NCBI GenBank assembly: GCA_021648375.1
Contig: JAKISW010000006.1
Span: forward strand, 1 to 64,000
Reading direction: 5' to 3'
DNA: 64,000 nt
Source: Devosiaceae bacterium
Lineage (GTDB): Bacteria > Pseudomonadota > Alphaproteobacteria > Rhizobiales > Devosiaceae
The position numbers were made by a program, and so were the translations under genes. The notes beneath the pieces are model-generated. The model saw only the letters and a program-made list of their open reading frames with translations. It was not told the DNA's origin and did no database searches. Position 1 is the first letter of the stretch. Every line of letters starts with the position of its first letter. Shown one piece after another: positions 8,814-17,414 of the stretch.

Positions 8814-9809
8814 CTACTCGTTGTTAATTCTGGGATCAAGAAGCGGATATAAGAACTCTAAAAGAGTCATTATCACCGCAATTGAAATGGTTATGAAAAG
8901 TACAATCCCATAAATAACCGGAAAATCATTGGCCCTGATGGCGTTGATAAGCACCGTGCCAACTCCGGGCAGAGCAAACAATCCCTCAACAATAATTGCC
9001 GATGTTACAACCGTACCAAGAGCCAGGCCAAAGGCTGTAACCTGAGGTAACATGGCGTTGCGTAAATAATAGTCGAAGAATATCCGATGCCCGCTCAAGC
9101 CCTTATGTTCGGCGAAATTGACATAATCCTCACCCTGAATGGTTATGCCCATTCCTCGCATGGTCAGCACCCAGCCCCCTATAGAGCCAAGGACCAATGA
9201 AAGGGCCGGCAAAATCTGATGTCGCAAAAGATCAAGGGCAAAACTCCACGACATTTCGGGCAGCAATCCTATGGAATAGGCACCGCCCAACGGTAAGAAC
9301 TTGAGCTGGAACCCAACAAAGAACAATAGCAAAACTCCCACCAGTACGGGAGGAACGCCCATCAGCAATACGAAAGGCAGAGCAGTATTGCGAAGCCAGC
9401 GCGGAGCGCGCGGCCATGCCGCAACCGCACCAAGCAGGTTGCCGATAATAAAACTAAGAATGGTTGCAAATAATATCAGCCCGATTGTCCATGGCAAAGA
9501 CTGGGCAATCAATTCCACAACTGTTGTGGGGTAACGGTTCAACGAATAGCCGAAATCAAGGGTAATTACGTTGCCAAGATAATCAATATATTGCTGCCAA
9601 AGGGGCAAATCCAGACCAAATTGTTTGTTAAAAGATTGAACTATTTTTTCCAGATCGTCAGGCGCATATCCGGTAAGGCGGGATAATTCTGCAAAACGCT
9701 CACGCACCGGATTAACAGAAGAAAGGCGGGGAATAAAAAATATGATTGTCGAAGCGGACCAGATGATCAGCATAAGAAATCCCAGGCGCCGCAAAATAAG
9801 GCTAATCAT
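8814..9809 (-). CDS. ABC transporter permease, OppB/DppB type
   Basis: Inner-membrane permease, 331 residues, with the family's N-terminal helix (LILRRLGFLMLIIWSASTII), a periplasmic loop (about 35-100) and a five-helix core. The cytoplasmic coupling loop is near YVNFAEHKGLSGHRI, and the C-terminus LDPRINNE is typical. The ATG at 9809 has GGAG upstream and begins at the hydrophobic helix; an in-frame codon at 9878 would add residues unlike the family. It is the first permease of the operon, separated from the binding-protein gene by a 125-base palindromic repeat. Confidence 0.9.
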   Translation of the reverse strand: MISLILRRLGFLMLIIWSASTIIFFIPRLSSVNPVRERFAELSRLTGYAPDDLEKIVQSFNKQFGLDLPLWQQYIDYLGNVITLDFGYSLNRYPTTVVELIAQSLPWTIGLILFATILSFIIGNLLGAVAAWPRAPRWLRNTALPFVLLMGVPPVLVGVLLLFFVGFQLKFLPLGGAYSIGLLPEMSWSFALDLLRHQILPALSLVLGSIGGWVLTMRGMGITIQGEDYVNFAEHKGLSGHRIFFDYYLRNAMLPQVTAFGLALGTVVTSAIIVEGLFALPGVGTVLINAIRANDFPVIYGIVLFITISIAVIMTLLEFLYPLLDPRINNE

Positions 9810-9843
9810 TAAATAAGCTCCAACCGAGAAGTTTGTTAAATGC

Positions 9844-9970
9844 CTAAAGCATGTCGCGTTTAATCTGAACCGCTCCAATGCTTTATCTATTTGTTTTCGC
9901 GTGTCTTACCAAAACCGGTTCTCACCCCGTGTCGAAGCACGGGGCATGCTTTTGGTAAGACACGCTTTAG
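9844..9970. repeat. Palindromic intergenic element, copy A
   Basis: About 127 bases bounded by imperfect inverted ends (CTAAAGCATGTC and GACACGCTTTAG, 11 of 12 matching). Inside is the hairpin CCCCGTG-TCGAAG-CACGGGG. It is clearly related, in the same orientation, to 28803-28933. Elements of this look, with TGTCGCGTTTAATCTGAACCG near one end, are frequent between genes in Hyphomicrobiales (from memory, not searched). It lies between the binding-protein gene and the permeases of one operon, where an RNA fold could alter relative expression. Confidence 0.75.
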
Positions 9971-10016
9971 GGGCGCAGCGCATTGCCGCGCCCCTTGATG
10001 TTAAATGCTAATGTTT

Positions 10017-11804
10017 CTACTGAGCAGCTTTCAGATTGGTCACAACCAAAGGAGAGGTTTTGTGCCAGAAAGCGCCGTTTACGCCAACACCCACATTTTC
10101 AGCAGTTGGCCAGTTTGTCCAGTATGTCTGGTTGTAGGCGATACGGTGCACCCACTGAATTACCGGAACATTGATCTGGTCACGCCAGTAGATTTCCAAA
10201 GCCTGAGTGGCAAGACCTTCAAACGCCGGGTCATCCGAGGGAATAACTGACATGGCATTGAGGATTTCATCATATTCAGGGTTTGAGTAACGTGCGAACT
10301 GATAGGCACCAACCGGCTCACCAGCAGTTCCCGCATTACGGCTGTTAAAGAAATCCAATGTAGCAAACGGATCCTTCAAACTTGCACCATGGCCAAACAT
10401 ATAAAGACCGGGGGCACCATCAGCCATGTTCTGGAATGCATCAGTACCAAAGTTGGTTGATGCATCAAAACCTGCACGGCGCAACATTTCCACTAGGATT
10501 GGAACACTGTCACTATGGATGCCTTCAAAGCCGTTGATAGTGCTATCGACTGTTTCGCCATCCATCTCCCAAAGATCGTCACCGTTCTTTGTATAACCGG
10601 CCTCGCTCATAAGAGAAGCGACTTCATCCAGATCATATTTACCCGGCTCATATTTTGCGATCAAAGCCTGCACACCATCGGTGTCCATGAATTTTTGCAA
10701 ACCAGGGAAAAGAGGAAATGGAACAATCGTTGCAATTTCAGCGCCATCAAAAAGGATGTCGTTCAATTGCTCGCGATTGATCGCAAGGCTGACAGCACGA
10801 CGAACACGAACATCGGCAAACTGGCCCTCTTCAGTATTCATCCACAAGGCATTTGGCCACCAATCCAGATAGCCATAGGGAGCCTCAGAACCAGAATGGG
10901 TGGTGATGTTGGGGTTCTTCTCAAGGATGGAGGCAATAAGATCCTGACGCATATCCAGCGCAGAATCCATTTCATTATTCACCAGACGCTGGGCAACCGT
11001 GTCCATATTCTGACCAATGGTGCCACCGAGATTGGCGATAACAACCCGTTTAACATCGGGAACTTCGCTCAGGCCAGCTTCAATTGCCCACCAGCTTTCA
11101 CGCAGATTATAGATTTTTTGATTCTGGTTCCATGCCACAAGGTCATAAGGACCGGTATGGGGCAGATCAACGCCACCTGCATATTCATTTACATTGTCAA
11201 TTCCATCAAATCCGTGGGCCGGCACAATTGGCATGCCCGTATCAAATTTAAGGGTCAGCACATCAAACTTAAACCGTGGCGCGGGAACCTTAAAGTTCAC
11301 ATCCACCGTAAGATCATCAACGGCAATTACTGAATCAACAAAAGTATTGAACGTCTTGTTAAAGCGTAACAAATCATTGTTCATCTGGCCTTCCATGGTA
11401 AACACCACGTCTTTGGAAGTAACCTGAACACCATCGCTCCATTTAGCCATCGGATTTAGTTTGATACGCAGCGAAGTATAGTCATCGCTGGTATATTCAA
11501 TACTTTCAGCCAGCCATGGAATGTCTTGGTCGGTGAAAATGCCATAGAACATCAGGCCTTCCCACATCAAAGAATTGCCCTCTGAACTGGAATATCCCGG
11601 CACTGCCCACGGATTGGTTACGCCAACCGGGGAAGATACACTCCAGCCCAGTACCAGTGTATTTTCGCGACCTACATCCTCAAGTGGTGTATCGGGCGTG
11701 ATCTCAACCGCTGCCGTTGTCTGGGCAAAGGCGGCAGAAGGAGTAAATGAAATTGCAACACCGACAATAGCGGCAGCTACAATCTTAAAGTTAAAGTTAG
11801 CCAT
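10017..11804 (-). CDS. ABC transporter substrate-binding protein, family 5
   Basis: Periplasmic receptor for the adjacent oligopeptide-type importer; 595 residues. A Sec signal peptide (NFKIVAAAIVGVAISFTPSAAFAQ) is followed by a family-5 binding protein fold, seen in LVLGWSVSSPVG near the N-terminus, WSDGVQVTSKDVVFTME, and VRRAVSLAINREQLNDILF in the middle. The ATG at 11804 is preceded by AGGGAGGA; the 25 extra upstream residues are unlikely. It is the first gene of the operon and faces a long upstream region. The family binds peptides, oligosaccharides, opines or nickel; nothing visible fixes the substrate. Confidence 0.92.
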   Translation of the reverse strand: MANFNFKIVAAAIVGVAISFTPSAAFAQTTAAVEITPDTPLEDVGRENTLVLGWSVSSPVGVTNPWAVPGYSSSEGNSLMWEGLMFYGIFTDQDIPWLAESIEYTSDDYTSLRIKLNPMAKWSDGVQVTSKDVVFTMEGQMNNDLLRFNKTFNTFVDSVIAVDDLTVDVNFKVPAPRFKFDVLTLKFDTGMPIVPAHGFDGIDNVNEYAGGVDLPHTGPYDLVAWNQNQKIYNLRESWWAIEAGLSEVPDVKRVVIANLGGTIGQNMDTVAQRLVNNEMDSALDMRQDLIASILEKNPNITTHSGSEAPYGYLDWWPNALWMNTEEGQFADVRVRRAVSLAINREQLNDILFDGAEIATIVPFPLFPGLQKFMDTDGVQALIAKYEPGKYDLDEVASLMSEAGYTKNGDDLWEMDGETVDSTINGFEGIHSDSVPILVEMLRRAGFDASTNFGTDAFQNMADGAPGLYMFGHGASLKDPFATLDFFNSRNAGTAGEPVGAYQFARYSNPEYDEILNAMSVIPSDDPAFEGLATQALEIYWRDQINVPVIQWVHRIAYNQTYWTNWPTAENVGVGVNGAFWHKTSPLVVTNLKAAQ

Positions 11805-12143
11805 ATAAAGGTCCTCCCTTTTAGGTTTAGTTTTTAATATTGAGAGGCCCTTAAATGAGAGGAATAAGTATTTTCTCAATCAAAGGCCATCTATGGTCTT
11901 GGTAAATTTGGTCGTGATAATTGTAGTTTTAGCAACGCGTGCTTTCGCACCAAACGTCGCCTTGATAATTACTGGGATCATCGCGGTATCTTAGTCCGTT
12001 GATGAGCGCGCACCTCATATTCCTCCCTATTTGCGCAATTAACTTCCCGAAGGAATTTTTTAAGCACTCAAGAGCGGGATAATGAAACATGCCCCAAAAT
12101 TCTCTTTACCTGCTTTATTCGACATAATGTTATGTGATTAAGC

Positions 12144-12171
12144 TATATATGTTGCAACACCATTCCGTCAA
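12144..12171 (-). promoter_or_regulatory. Candidate promoter for the minus-strand ABC operon
   Basis: On the minus strand TTGACG (12166-12171) and TATATA (12144-12149) are separated by 16 bases, close to the sigma-70 pattern. Transcription from here would give a leader of about 330 bases before the binding-protein start at 11804. The region is AT-rich, so chance matches are likely. Confidence 0.35.
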
Positions 12172-12180
12172 CCGGTAGTA

Positions 12181-12520
12181 TCAAAATTGAATTTTAAGAT
12201 TTTTTGAGAATTTTATCGGTGATTTATTCGGCTAAAATAAAAAATATGCAGATATTTCAATAGTTAAAACCAAATGAAAAAGATTTTTTAATAAAAAATA
12301 GGTATCGATTTTCTTAAAACCAATCAGACCAAACAAAAAAAATTGTACATAATTTTGTAATTTGACAGATAACTTCAAACGTGGACCTGAGTGATTGCCA
12401 GCAACTTATTAGCTAAGTTTGTTTGGTTTGTTTCACCTTACAAGCTGACAAAAATATCCACAATTAAAGGTGCTTAAAAAAATTCTTTCGCTAAAATCCG
12501 CGATAAGTTAAACATTGAAA
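12181..12520. other. AT-rich intergenic region upstream of the sensor-binding-protein gene
   Basis: No gene seen. It is strongly AT-rich compared with its surroundings. It contains the perfect inverted pair ACCAAACAAA (12328-12337) and TTTGTTTGGT (12418-12427), 80 bases apart, with another GGTTTGTTTCACC directly after. A TTGACA at 12362-12367 has no convincing -10 partner. It probably carries the control region of the divergently arranged transport and sensor operons. Confidence 0.4.
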
Positions 12521-13966
12521 ATGGAAAACTGCATCAGGACAACACATATATACAGAGTAATTGCTTTAAATCCAAAGACTGGGCATTTTTTGAGGCCTGA
12601 TGAACCTAATTCCTGCTGGTGTAAAAAGACCCTGCTGATGCCGGGTTTGTTGTTTTTTTTACTCGCAATATTTTTTACTTTTTCTCTCACACCGACAAAA
12701 GCCAATCCAACCGGGGAATTGCGCATTCTAACGTCAATGCCGAGAACTTTTTTTGAGCCGTTTGCTCAGGCATTCGAAGATCTATACCCGCAAATTTCCG
12801 TGGTTGTTCTCAACAAAAACACCAATGCGGCGGTGGCTGAAATCGTTCGCGGCAATCCACGGGCATTCGACGTGTTCTGGGCATCTTCTGCTGAAGCTTT
12901 TGCGGTACTAAACTCCCAGGGCGCTTTTTTGGAATATGGGGACGAAGTAAAAAACCTTTTGCCCCGGGCAACAATTGCTCAAAATCAATTGCAAAATCAG
13001 TTGTCTGCACAAAAATCTCTTTCAGCGTTTTTCCCGTTCGCCCTGTCCTCAATCGGCTGGACGCAAAATCAGGCATCTTCCCTGCCGCGACCTTATCAAT
13101 GGGAAGATCTGTTAAATCCTATTTATGTGGAAAAAATTGGAATGGCCGCTCCTTCGCGCTCCGGCTCCACCCATATGTTTGTTGAGAGATTTTTGCAGGT
13201 GCGAGGCTGGGAAGAGGGCTGGGCATATCTTTTGGAATTATCGGGCAATCTTTCCACCATTACCTCGCGGAGTTTTGGAGTGATCGATGGGGTAATCAAG
13301 CAAAGGTTTGATATTGGCATCACCCTTGATTTTTTGGCGCAATCGCGACGGGAAAACGGGCTGTTGTTCAGCTATGGGCGCCCTCTAATGGTAATGCCAG
13401 CCCAGATTGGATTGCTGAGCGGGGGGAATTCCAGCGAAGCCGCAGCCAGATTTGTTGAAATGGTGCTTTCAAATCAGGGACAGAACCTGCTGCTGATACC
13501 GCAAATATCAAGAGTACCGATACTTGAAGAGCTGCGGGATGCATCCCCGGAAATATCCAGCAAAATCAATAATGCCCTGCAACTGAGCTGGCAACCCTAT
13601 GATGCGCTACTGGCCAGAGACAGATATTGGTCGGTCAATGCGATATTTGATGAATTTATAACTTTTCAATTGCCCAAAAGAAAATCCCTGTGGCGACGGG
13701 TGCGAGAACTTGAAACAGCAAATGCAGGGGACTTTGCCTCACAGATTGCAGAAATAAAAAGACTATTGGTGCAAATGCCAATCAACGAAGCGACCGCTCA
13801 AGACCCCATGTTAAACGACGATCTGACCAGAATAACAGCCCTTGCCGCTCCAACGGACTTTCAGCGCTCCATACTTACAGAATGGACCAAGCAGGCCAGT
13901 GAGCTTTTAGAGCAGGCCGATGAAATATTGTCACTTTTAGAAAATGGCAGTAATAACGGCCAATGA
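12521..13966 (+). CDS. Periplasmic binding-protein-like sensor component (PgtC-like)
   Basis: About 481 residues. A hydrophobic segment (LLMPGLLFFLLAIFFTF) acts as signal peptide, followed by a family-1/Fe(III)-type solute-binding fold. It is paralogous to the transporter's binding protein at 17415, sharing the APSRSGSTH segment, a GWEEGWAYL region and the RSFGV motif. Its gene overlaps the sensor kinase gene by four bases (ATGA), so it is made with the kinase rather than with the permease. This layout matches Salmonella pgtC-pgtB-pgtA, where PgtC is a periplasmic partner for signalling of phosphoglycerate. I infer it binds a similar phosphorylated ligand and informs the kinase. The start is uncertain: ATG 12521 lacks a clear ribosome site, and ATG 12638 would leave no basic n-region. 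Confidence 0.8.
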   Translation: MENCIRTTHIYRVIALNPKTGHFLRPDEPNSCWCKKTLLMPGLLFFLLAIFFTFSLTPTKANPTGELRILTSMPRTFFEPFAQAFEDLYPQISVVVLNKNTNAAVAEIVRGNPRAFDVFWASSAEAFAVLNSQGAFLEYGDEVKNLLPRATIAQNQLQNQLSAQKSLSAFFPFALSSIGWTQNQASSLPRPYQWEDLLNPIYVEKIGMAAPSRSGSTHMFVERFLQVRGWEEGWAYLLELSGNLSTITSRSFGVIDGVIKQRFDIGITLDFLAQSRRENGLLFSYGRPLMVMPAQIGLLSGGNSSEAAARFVEMVLSNQGQNLLLIPQISRVPILEELRDASPEISSKINNALQLSWQPYDALLARDRYWSVNAIFDEFITFQLPKRKSLWRRVRELETANAGDFASQIAEIKRLLVQMPINEATAQDPMLNDDLTRITALAAPTDFQRSILTEWTKQASELLEQADEILSLLENGSNNGQ

Positions 13967-15996
13967 TTGCACAATTTTTCAACGAGCGATTGCCATCGGT
14001 ATGGACGCGATTATTTGTCGCCGTTTTTGCCATTGTTGCCATAGTCTGGGTAGTTCTGGGGGTGGCTATTGTTTTTTTTAATCAGGTCAGTCGTGATTAT
14101 GCGGAATTGGCCAATGTGCATATTCCACGAATTGCACTGGCTAGCGAACTGGCTGAAAATTCGGCCCGGCTGGCGCGGATCACAACTGCAATTGTGGGGC
14201 AGCAGGGAAGCGGGGGCGAAGATGAAATCAAGGCTGATCTTGAAGAGGTGATTATTGCAATTACCCAACAAATTGAAAGAACCGGACTTGTAGAGCCACA
14301 AAATATCGAAGGGGAGATAAGTTTTGGCGGTTCTACGCAGGAAGGATTTGGAGAATTATTGCGCAATGTGCTTAGCGGCCTCGAAAAACGTCAGGAACTT
14401 ACCAGACAAATTGCCAATGAAATGGGGGGGCTGAGATGGCTAAACGTGGACATTCAGGATGAAGTCGATCCATTGCTCAACGATTTTGCATTCAACCTGA
14501 CAGTTGCAACCGATGCCATGGCCCGCAGCGCAGACCCGGATTTTCGCGCTCAACTCGGGGAAAGATTAGGGCTTGAGAGGGCCGCTCGCGATGCCATCAG
14601 GCAGGTGGGCGGAGAGGCAGCAAATCTGCTGACATTAATGTTGCAAAGCTCTGTTGCTGCTGACATGGGGCAATTAAACCAGTTCAAGAACCTTGCAGAT
14701 GACAATTTAACCCGCTTGAACCTGACCAGTGAAAACCTGCCTGAAGGGGCAGAGTTTTTGACGCTGAAACAATCGGTACTGGCCCTGAGGGAACTGGCCC
14801 AGGACCCGAAAAATGTTTTCCAACTGCGCACACAATGGCTGCAAACCCAGACAAATCTTCTAGATATGCTAAATCTGGTGCAGGAAAATCTGGAAGGGTT
14901 GCAAAGCACACTGGCGGGCATCGGAGCTGAGCAAAGAGCAGCTGTTCTGGCGGTCACCGGGGCTTCTGCCGGGCGGGCAAATCTTGCGGTGTGGTGGCTG
15001 GTTGGCCTTACTTTTTTGGCGGGCATTGTTGGTGCTATTGCACTATTTGGCTATGTAAGGCGCGGAATAGTTTTGCCCCTTGGCGATATGTCCTCTGCCA
15101 TGCTGGCGATTGCCGATGGCAAAGAAGTCACCTCCCTGCCCCAGATCGGTGAAGATGAAATCGGGCAGATGTCGCGAGCGGTTGGAGTTTTTCAAAAATC
15201 AGCGCAGGCAAGAGATAGCGCCTTAAAACAATTAAACACCGAGGTTGGCGAGCGGCGGCGCGCCGTTGAGGATCTAAAACAAACCCAGGCAGAGCTGGTG
15301 CAGGCGGGCAAGCTTGCAGCCCTTGGCCAACTTTCCTCAGGTATCAGTCATGAATTAAATCAGCCATTGGCAGCAATGAAGCACAGAATTCACCTATTGC
15401 GGACCGGCATGGCGGAAAATTCGGACGAAAAAGTACAAAGGCAGATCGAGCGCATGGATGGTCTTGTGGCGAGAATGGAAGCAACGATAACTCACCTAAA
15501 GAGGTTTGCTAGACGCTCAGAATATAAATCTGAAAATATCAAACTTGGCTCGATAATTGACCAAAGCGTATTATTGCTCAAGGGAAGAATTGACGGTCCG
15601 GGAATAGATTTCAATGTAAACAAGGACATCCGTGAAGTTTTAGTAAAAGGGGATCAGATATTAATCGAGCAGGTAGTAGTAAACCTGCTTTCAAATTCAC
15701 TGGATGCCATCGCACAGACCGGAAATGAAGGCAGCATTCATCTTAGCGGAAGAGAAAACAGCAAAGATTTTACGCTGATAGTGGCCGATAACGGAATTGG
15801 TCTTGGGGATATGAAACCGGAAACCGCTTTTGAACCGTTTGTAACATCCAAGGAAGTTGGTGACGGATTGGGGCTTGGATTGTCAATTTCCTACAATATC
15901 GTAAAAGGCATGGGGGGCGACCTTGCTTTGGAAGAAAACCATCCCAAAGGAACAAAGGCGCTTCTCTCATTACCATTTGGAGAAAATAATGACTGA
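13963..15996 (+). CDS. Sensor histidine kinase (PgtB/TorS-like)
   Basis: Membrane sensor kinase, 677 residues. One membrane helix (about 15-40) is followed by a long alpha-helical periplasmic domain (about 45-340) of the TorS/PgtB kind. A second helix (about 345-367), a HAMP linker (about 368-420), a coiled-coil stretch and the kinase core come next. The phosphoacceptor is His463 in SSGISHELNQP. The ATPase domain shows the N box VVNLLSNSLDAI, G1 VADNGIGLG and G2 GDGLGLGLSI. TorS reads its ligand through the periplasmic protein TorT, so the large helical domain supports docking of the preceding PgtC-like protein (inference). The gene overlaps its neighbours on both sides, by four and eight bases, as a tight signalling operon. 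Confidence 0.9.
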   Translation: MIAQFFNERLPSVWTRLFVAVFAIVAIVWVVLGVAIVFFNQVSRDYAELANVHIPRIALASELAENSARLARITTAIVGQQGSGGEDEIKADLEEVIIAITQQIERTGLVEPQNIEGEISFGGSTQEGFGELLRNVLSGLEKRQELTRQIANEMGGLRWLNVDIQDEVDPLLNDFAFNLTVATDAMARSADPDFRAQLGERLGLERAARDAIRQVGGEAANLLTLMLQSSVAADMGQLNQFKNLADDNLTRLNLTSENLPEGAEFLTLKQSVLALRELAQDPKNVFQLRTQWLQTQTNLLDMLNLVQENLEGLQSTLAGIGAEQRAAVLAVTGASAGRANLAVWWLVGLTFLAGIVGAIALFGYVRRGIVLPLGDMSSAMLAIADGKEVTSLPQIGEDEIGQMSRAVGVFQKSAQARDSALKQLNTEVGERRRAVEDLKQTQAELVQAGKLAALGQLSSGISHELNQPLAAMKHRIHLLRTGMAENSDEKVQRQIERMDGLVARMEATITHLKRFARRSEYKSENIKLGSIIDQSVLLLKGRIDGPGIDFNVNKDIREVLVKGDQILIEQVVVNLLSNSLDAIAQTGNEGSIHLSGRENSKDFTLIVADNGIGLGDMKPETAFEPFVTSKEVGDGLGLGLSISYNIVKGMGGDLALEENHPKGTKALLSLPFGENND

Positions 15997-17257
15997 ACAA
16001 GCGGTGGTTTATGTGGTCGATGATGACAAAGACCTGCGTGAAGCCATTCTGGATACTCTTGAGGACGAAAAAATCGCCGCTCGAGGATTTTCTGCCGCCT
16101 CTGAAGCAATTAAAGTTTTGGACCCTGAATGGGGTGGCGTCATTGTCTCTGACATTAGAATGCCGGGATTATCCGGATTGGAATTTCTTAAAATTGCAAA
16201 AAAATCCGCCCCTGAGGTCCCCTTCATACTGATTACCGGACATGGAGATGTGGCAACTGCAATCAACGCCATGAAGGGGGGGGCATATGACTTTTTGGAA
16301 AAACCGGCCAGACCCCAATATCTGGTGGAAGTGGTGCGCCGGGCGCTCAACATGCGACGTTTACAATTAGAAAATTCAAAACTGCGCCAGATGATTGCCA
16401 CCGGGGGCAGCCTGAATTCCAGAATAATCGGGCGATCAACTTCTATAAAAAACTGCCGCCGGGACATTATGGCCATTGCCCCTTTAAACGTCGATGTGCT
16501 TATTCAGGGCGAAACCGGGACCGGCAAATGCCTTGCGGCCCAATGTATTCATGATCTCTCTGCACGCTCCAGTCAGGAATTCACCCGCATCAACTGTGTA
16601 TCCGTTACTGCCAAAAATATCGAAAAAATACTATCCGGCACCGATGGCAAGCAATCCAAAAACAATGGGGGAACCCTGTTTTTTGATGAATTGAATTGCC
16701 TGGATGAAACAGTGCAGGTAAAAATGATGCGCTTTCTTGAGGATGGAAAAAATGATCCCAATAAACCCCGCATCATTGCGGGAGTTGAAAGCAATCCAAA
16801 AGACCTGATCGAAGAGGGCAAACTAAGAGCCGACCTTTATTACCTGATTAATGTTGCAAATATTTCTCTGCCAAACCTGAAAAACCGGGGCAAAGATATT
16901 TTTACCCTGCTGGATTACTTTATTTCGGAGGCCGCGTCCCGCCATAATCTGAAAATCCCCGATGTGAAGATTGAGTATCTTTCCATGCTTAAAAAATATA
17001 CATGGCCGGGCAATGTTCGTGAATTGCGCAATGTGGCTGAAAAGATGGTTATCGGGCTTGAGGTGGTTCTTGGTGAGCAAGGCTCGAGTGAAAATCTTAT
17101 CAGCAATGGCTATGACGGAGCGCTGCAAAAATTTGAAGTTAATCTGCTCCGGGAAGCTTTATTGCAAGCTGGAGGGCGCAAAGGGGAAGCCGCTGCCCTG
17201 CTCGGCATTCCAAGAAAACGCTTTTATCTGCGCCTGAAACATCATGATTTGAACTAA
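15989..17257 (+). CDS. NtrC-type response regulator lacking the GAFTGA loop (PgtA/DctD-like)
   Basis: 422 residues: a receiver domain (about 5-118, phosphoacceptor Asp55 in VSDIRMPG), an AAA+ domain (about 145-365) and a C-terminal Fis-type helix-turn-helix (GGRKGEAAALLGIPRKRFYLR). Walker A is GETGTGKCLAA and Walker B GGTLFFDEL. Between them the chain is about 12 residues shorter than in NtrC, and the ELFGHEKGAFTGA loop that contacts sigma-54 is absent. The usual YYRLNV arginine is replaced (YYLINV), and LRERREDI reads LKNRGKDI. I infer it does not activate sigma-54 in the standard way. The start at 15989 has GGAG six bases upstream and overlaps the kinase by eight bases. The genes it probably controls follow directly. 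Confidence 0.9.
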   Translation: MTEQAVVYVVDDDKDLREAILDTLEDEKIAARGFSAASEAIKVLDPEWGGVIVSDIRMPGLSGLEFLKIAKKSAPEVPFILITGHGDVATAINAMKGGAYDFLEKPARPQYLVEVVRRALNMRRLQLENSKLRQMIATGGSLNSRIIGRSTSIKNCRRDIMAIAPLNVDVLIQGETGTGKCLAAQCIHDLSARSSQEFTRINCVSVTAKNIEKILSGTDGKQSKNNGGTLFFDELNCLDETVQVKMMRFLEDGKNDPNKPRIIAGVESNPKDLIEEGKLRADLYYLINVANISLPNLKNRGKDIFTLLDYFISEAASRHNLKIPDVKIEYLSMLKKYTWPGNVRELRNVAEKMVIGLEVVLGEQGSSENLISNGYDGALQKFEVNLLREALLQAGGRKGEAAALLGIPRKRFYLRLKHHDLN

Positions 17258-17270
17258 AACGGGTTAAAAC

Positions 17271-17289
17271 TGACCCAGTTTGCAGGTCA
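17271..17289. promoter_or_regulatory. Inverted repeat upstream of the transporter operon
   Basis: TGACC and GGTCA arms separated by nine bases, between the regulator stop and the promoter at 17335. It is a plausible but unproven operator for the adjacent response regulator. Five-base arms are short enough to occur by chance. Confidence 0.3.
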
Positions 17290-17334
17290 AACATGACACA
17301 TTTTGGATATGGATTATTCAATTGTTTCAGAGTG

Positions 17335-17362
17335 TTGACTACTTACAGTCGCCAGTTACATT
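17335..17362 (+). promoter_or_regulatory. Candidate sigma-70 promoter for the Afu-like operon
   Basis: TTGACT (17335-17340) and TACATT (17357-17362) are separated by 16 bases, about 50 bases before the binding-protein start. A housekeeping-type promoter here would fit a regulator that has lost its sigma-54 loop. Confidence 0.45.
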
Positions 17363-17414
17363 CCGCCCGCCAGAGCAGGTTTTATCGCAATCTGGCACTA
17401 AAGGGAGGAATTTT

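Noticed and set aside
10515..11333. 272-residue open frame on the plus strand
   Set aside because: It is antisense to the substrate-binding protein gene, whose signal peptide, ribosome site and family motifs are clear.
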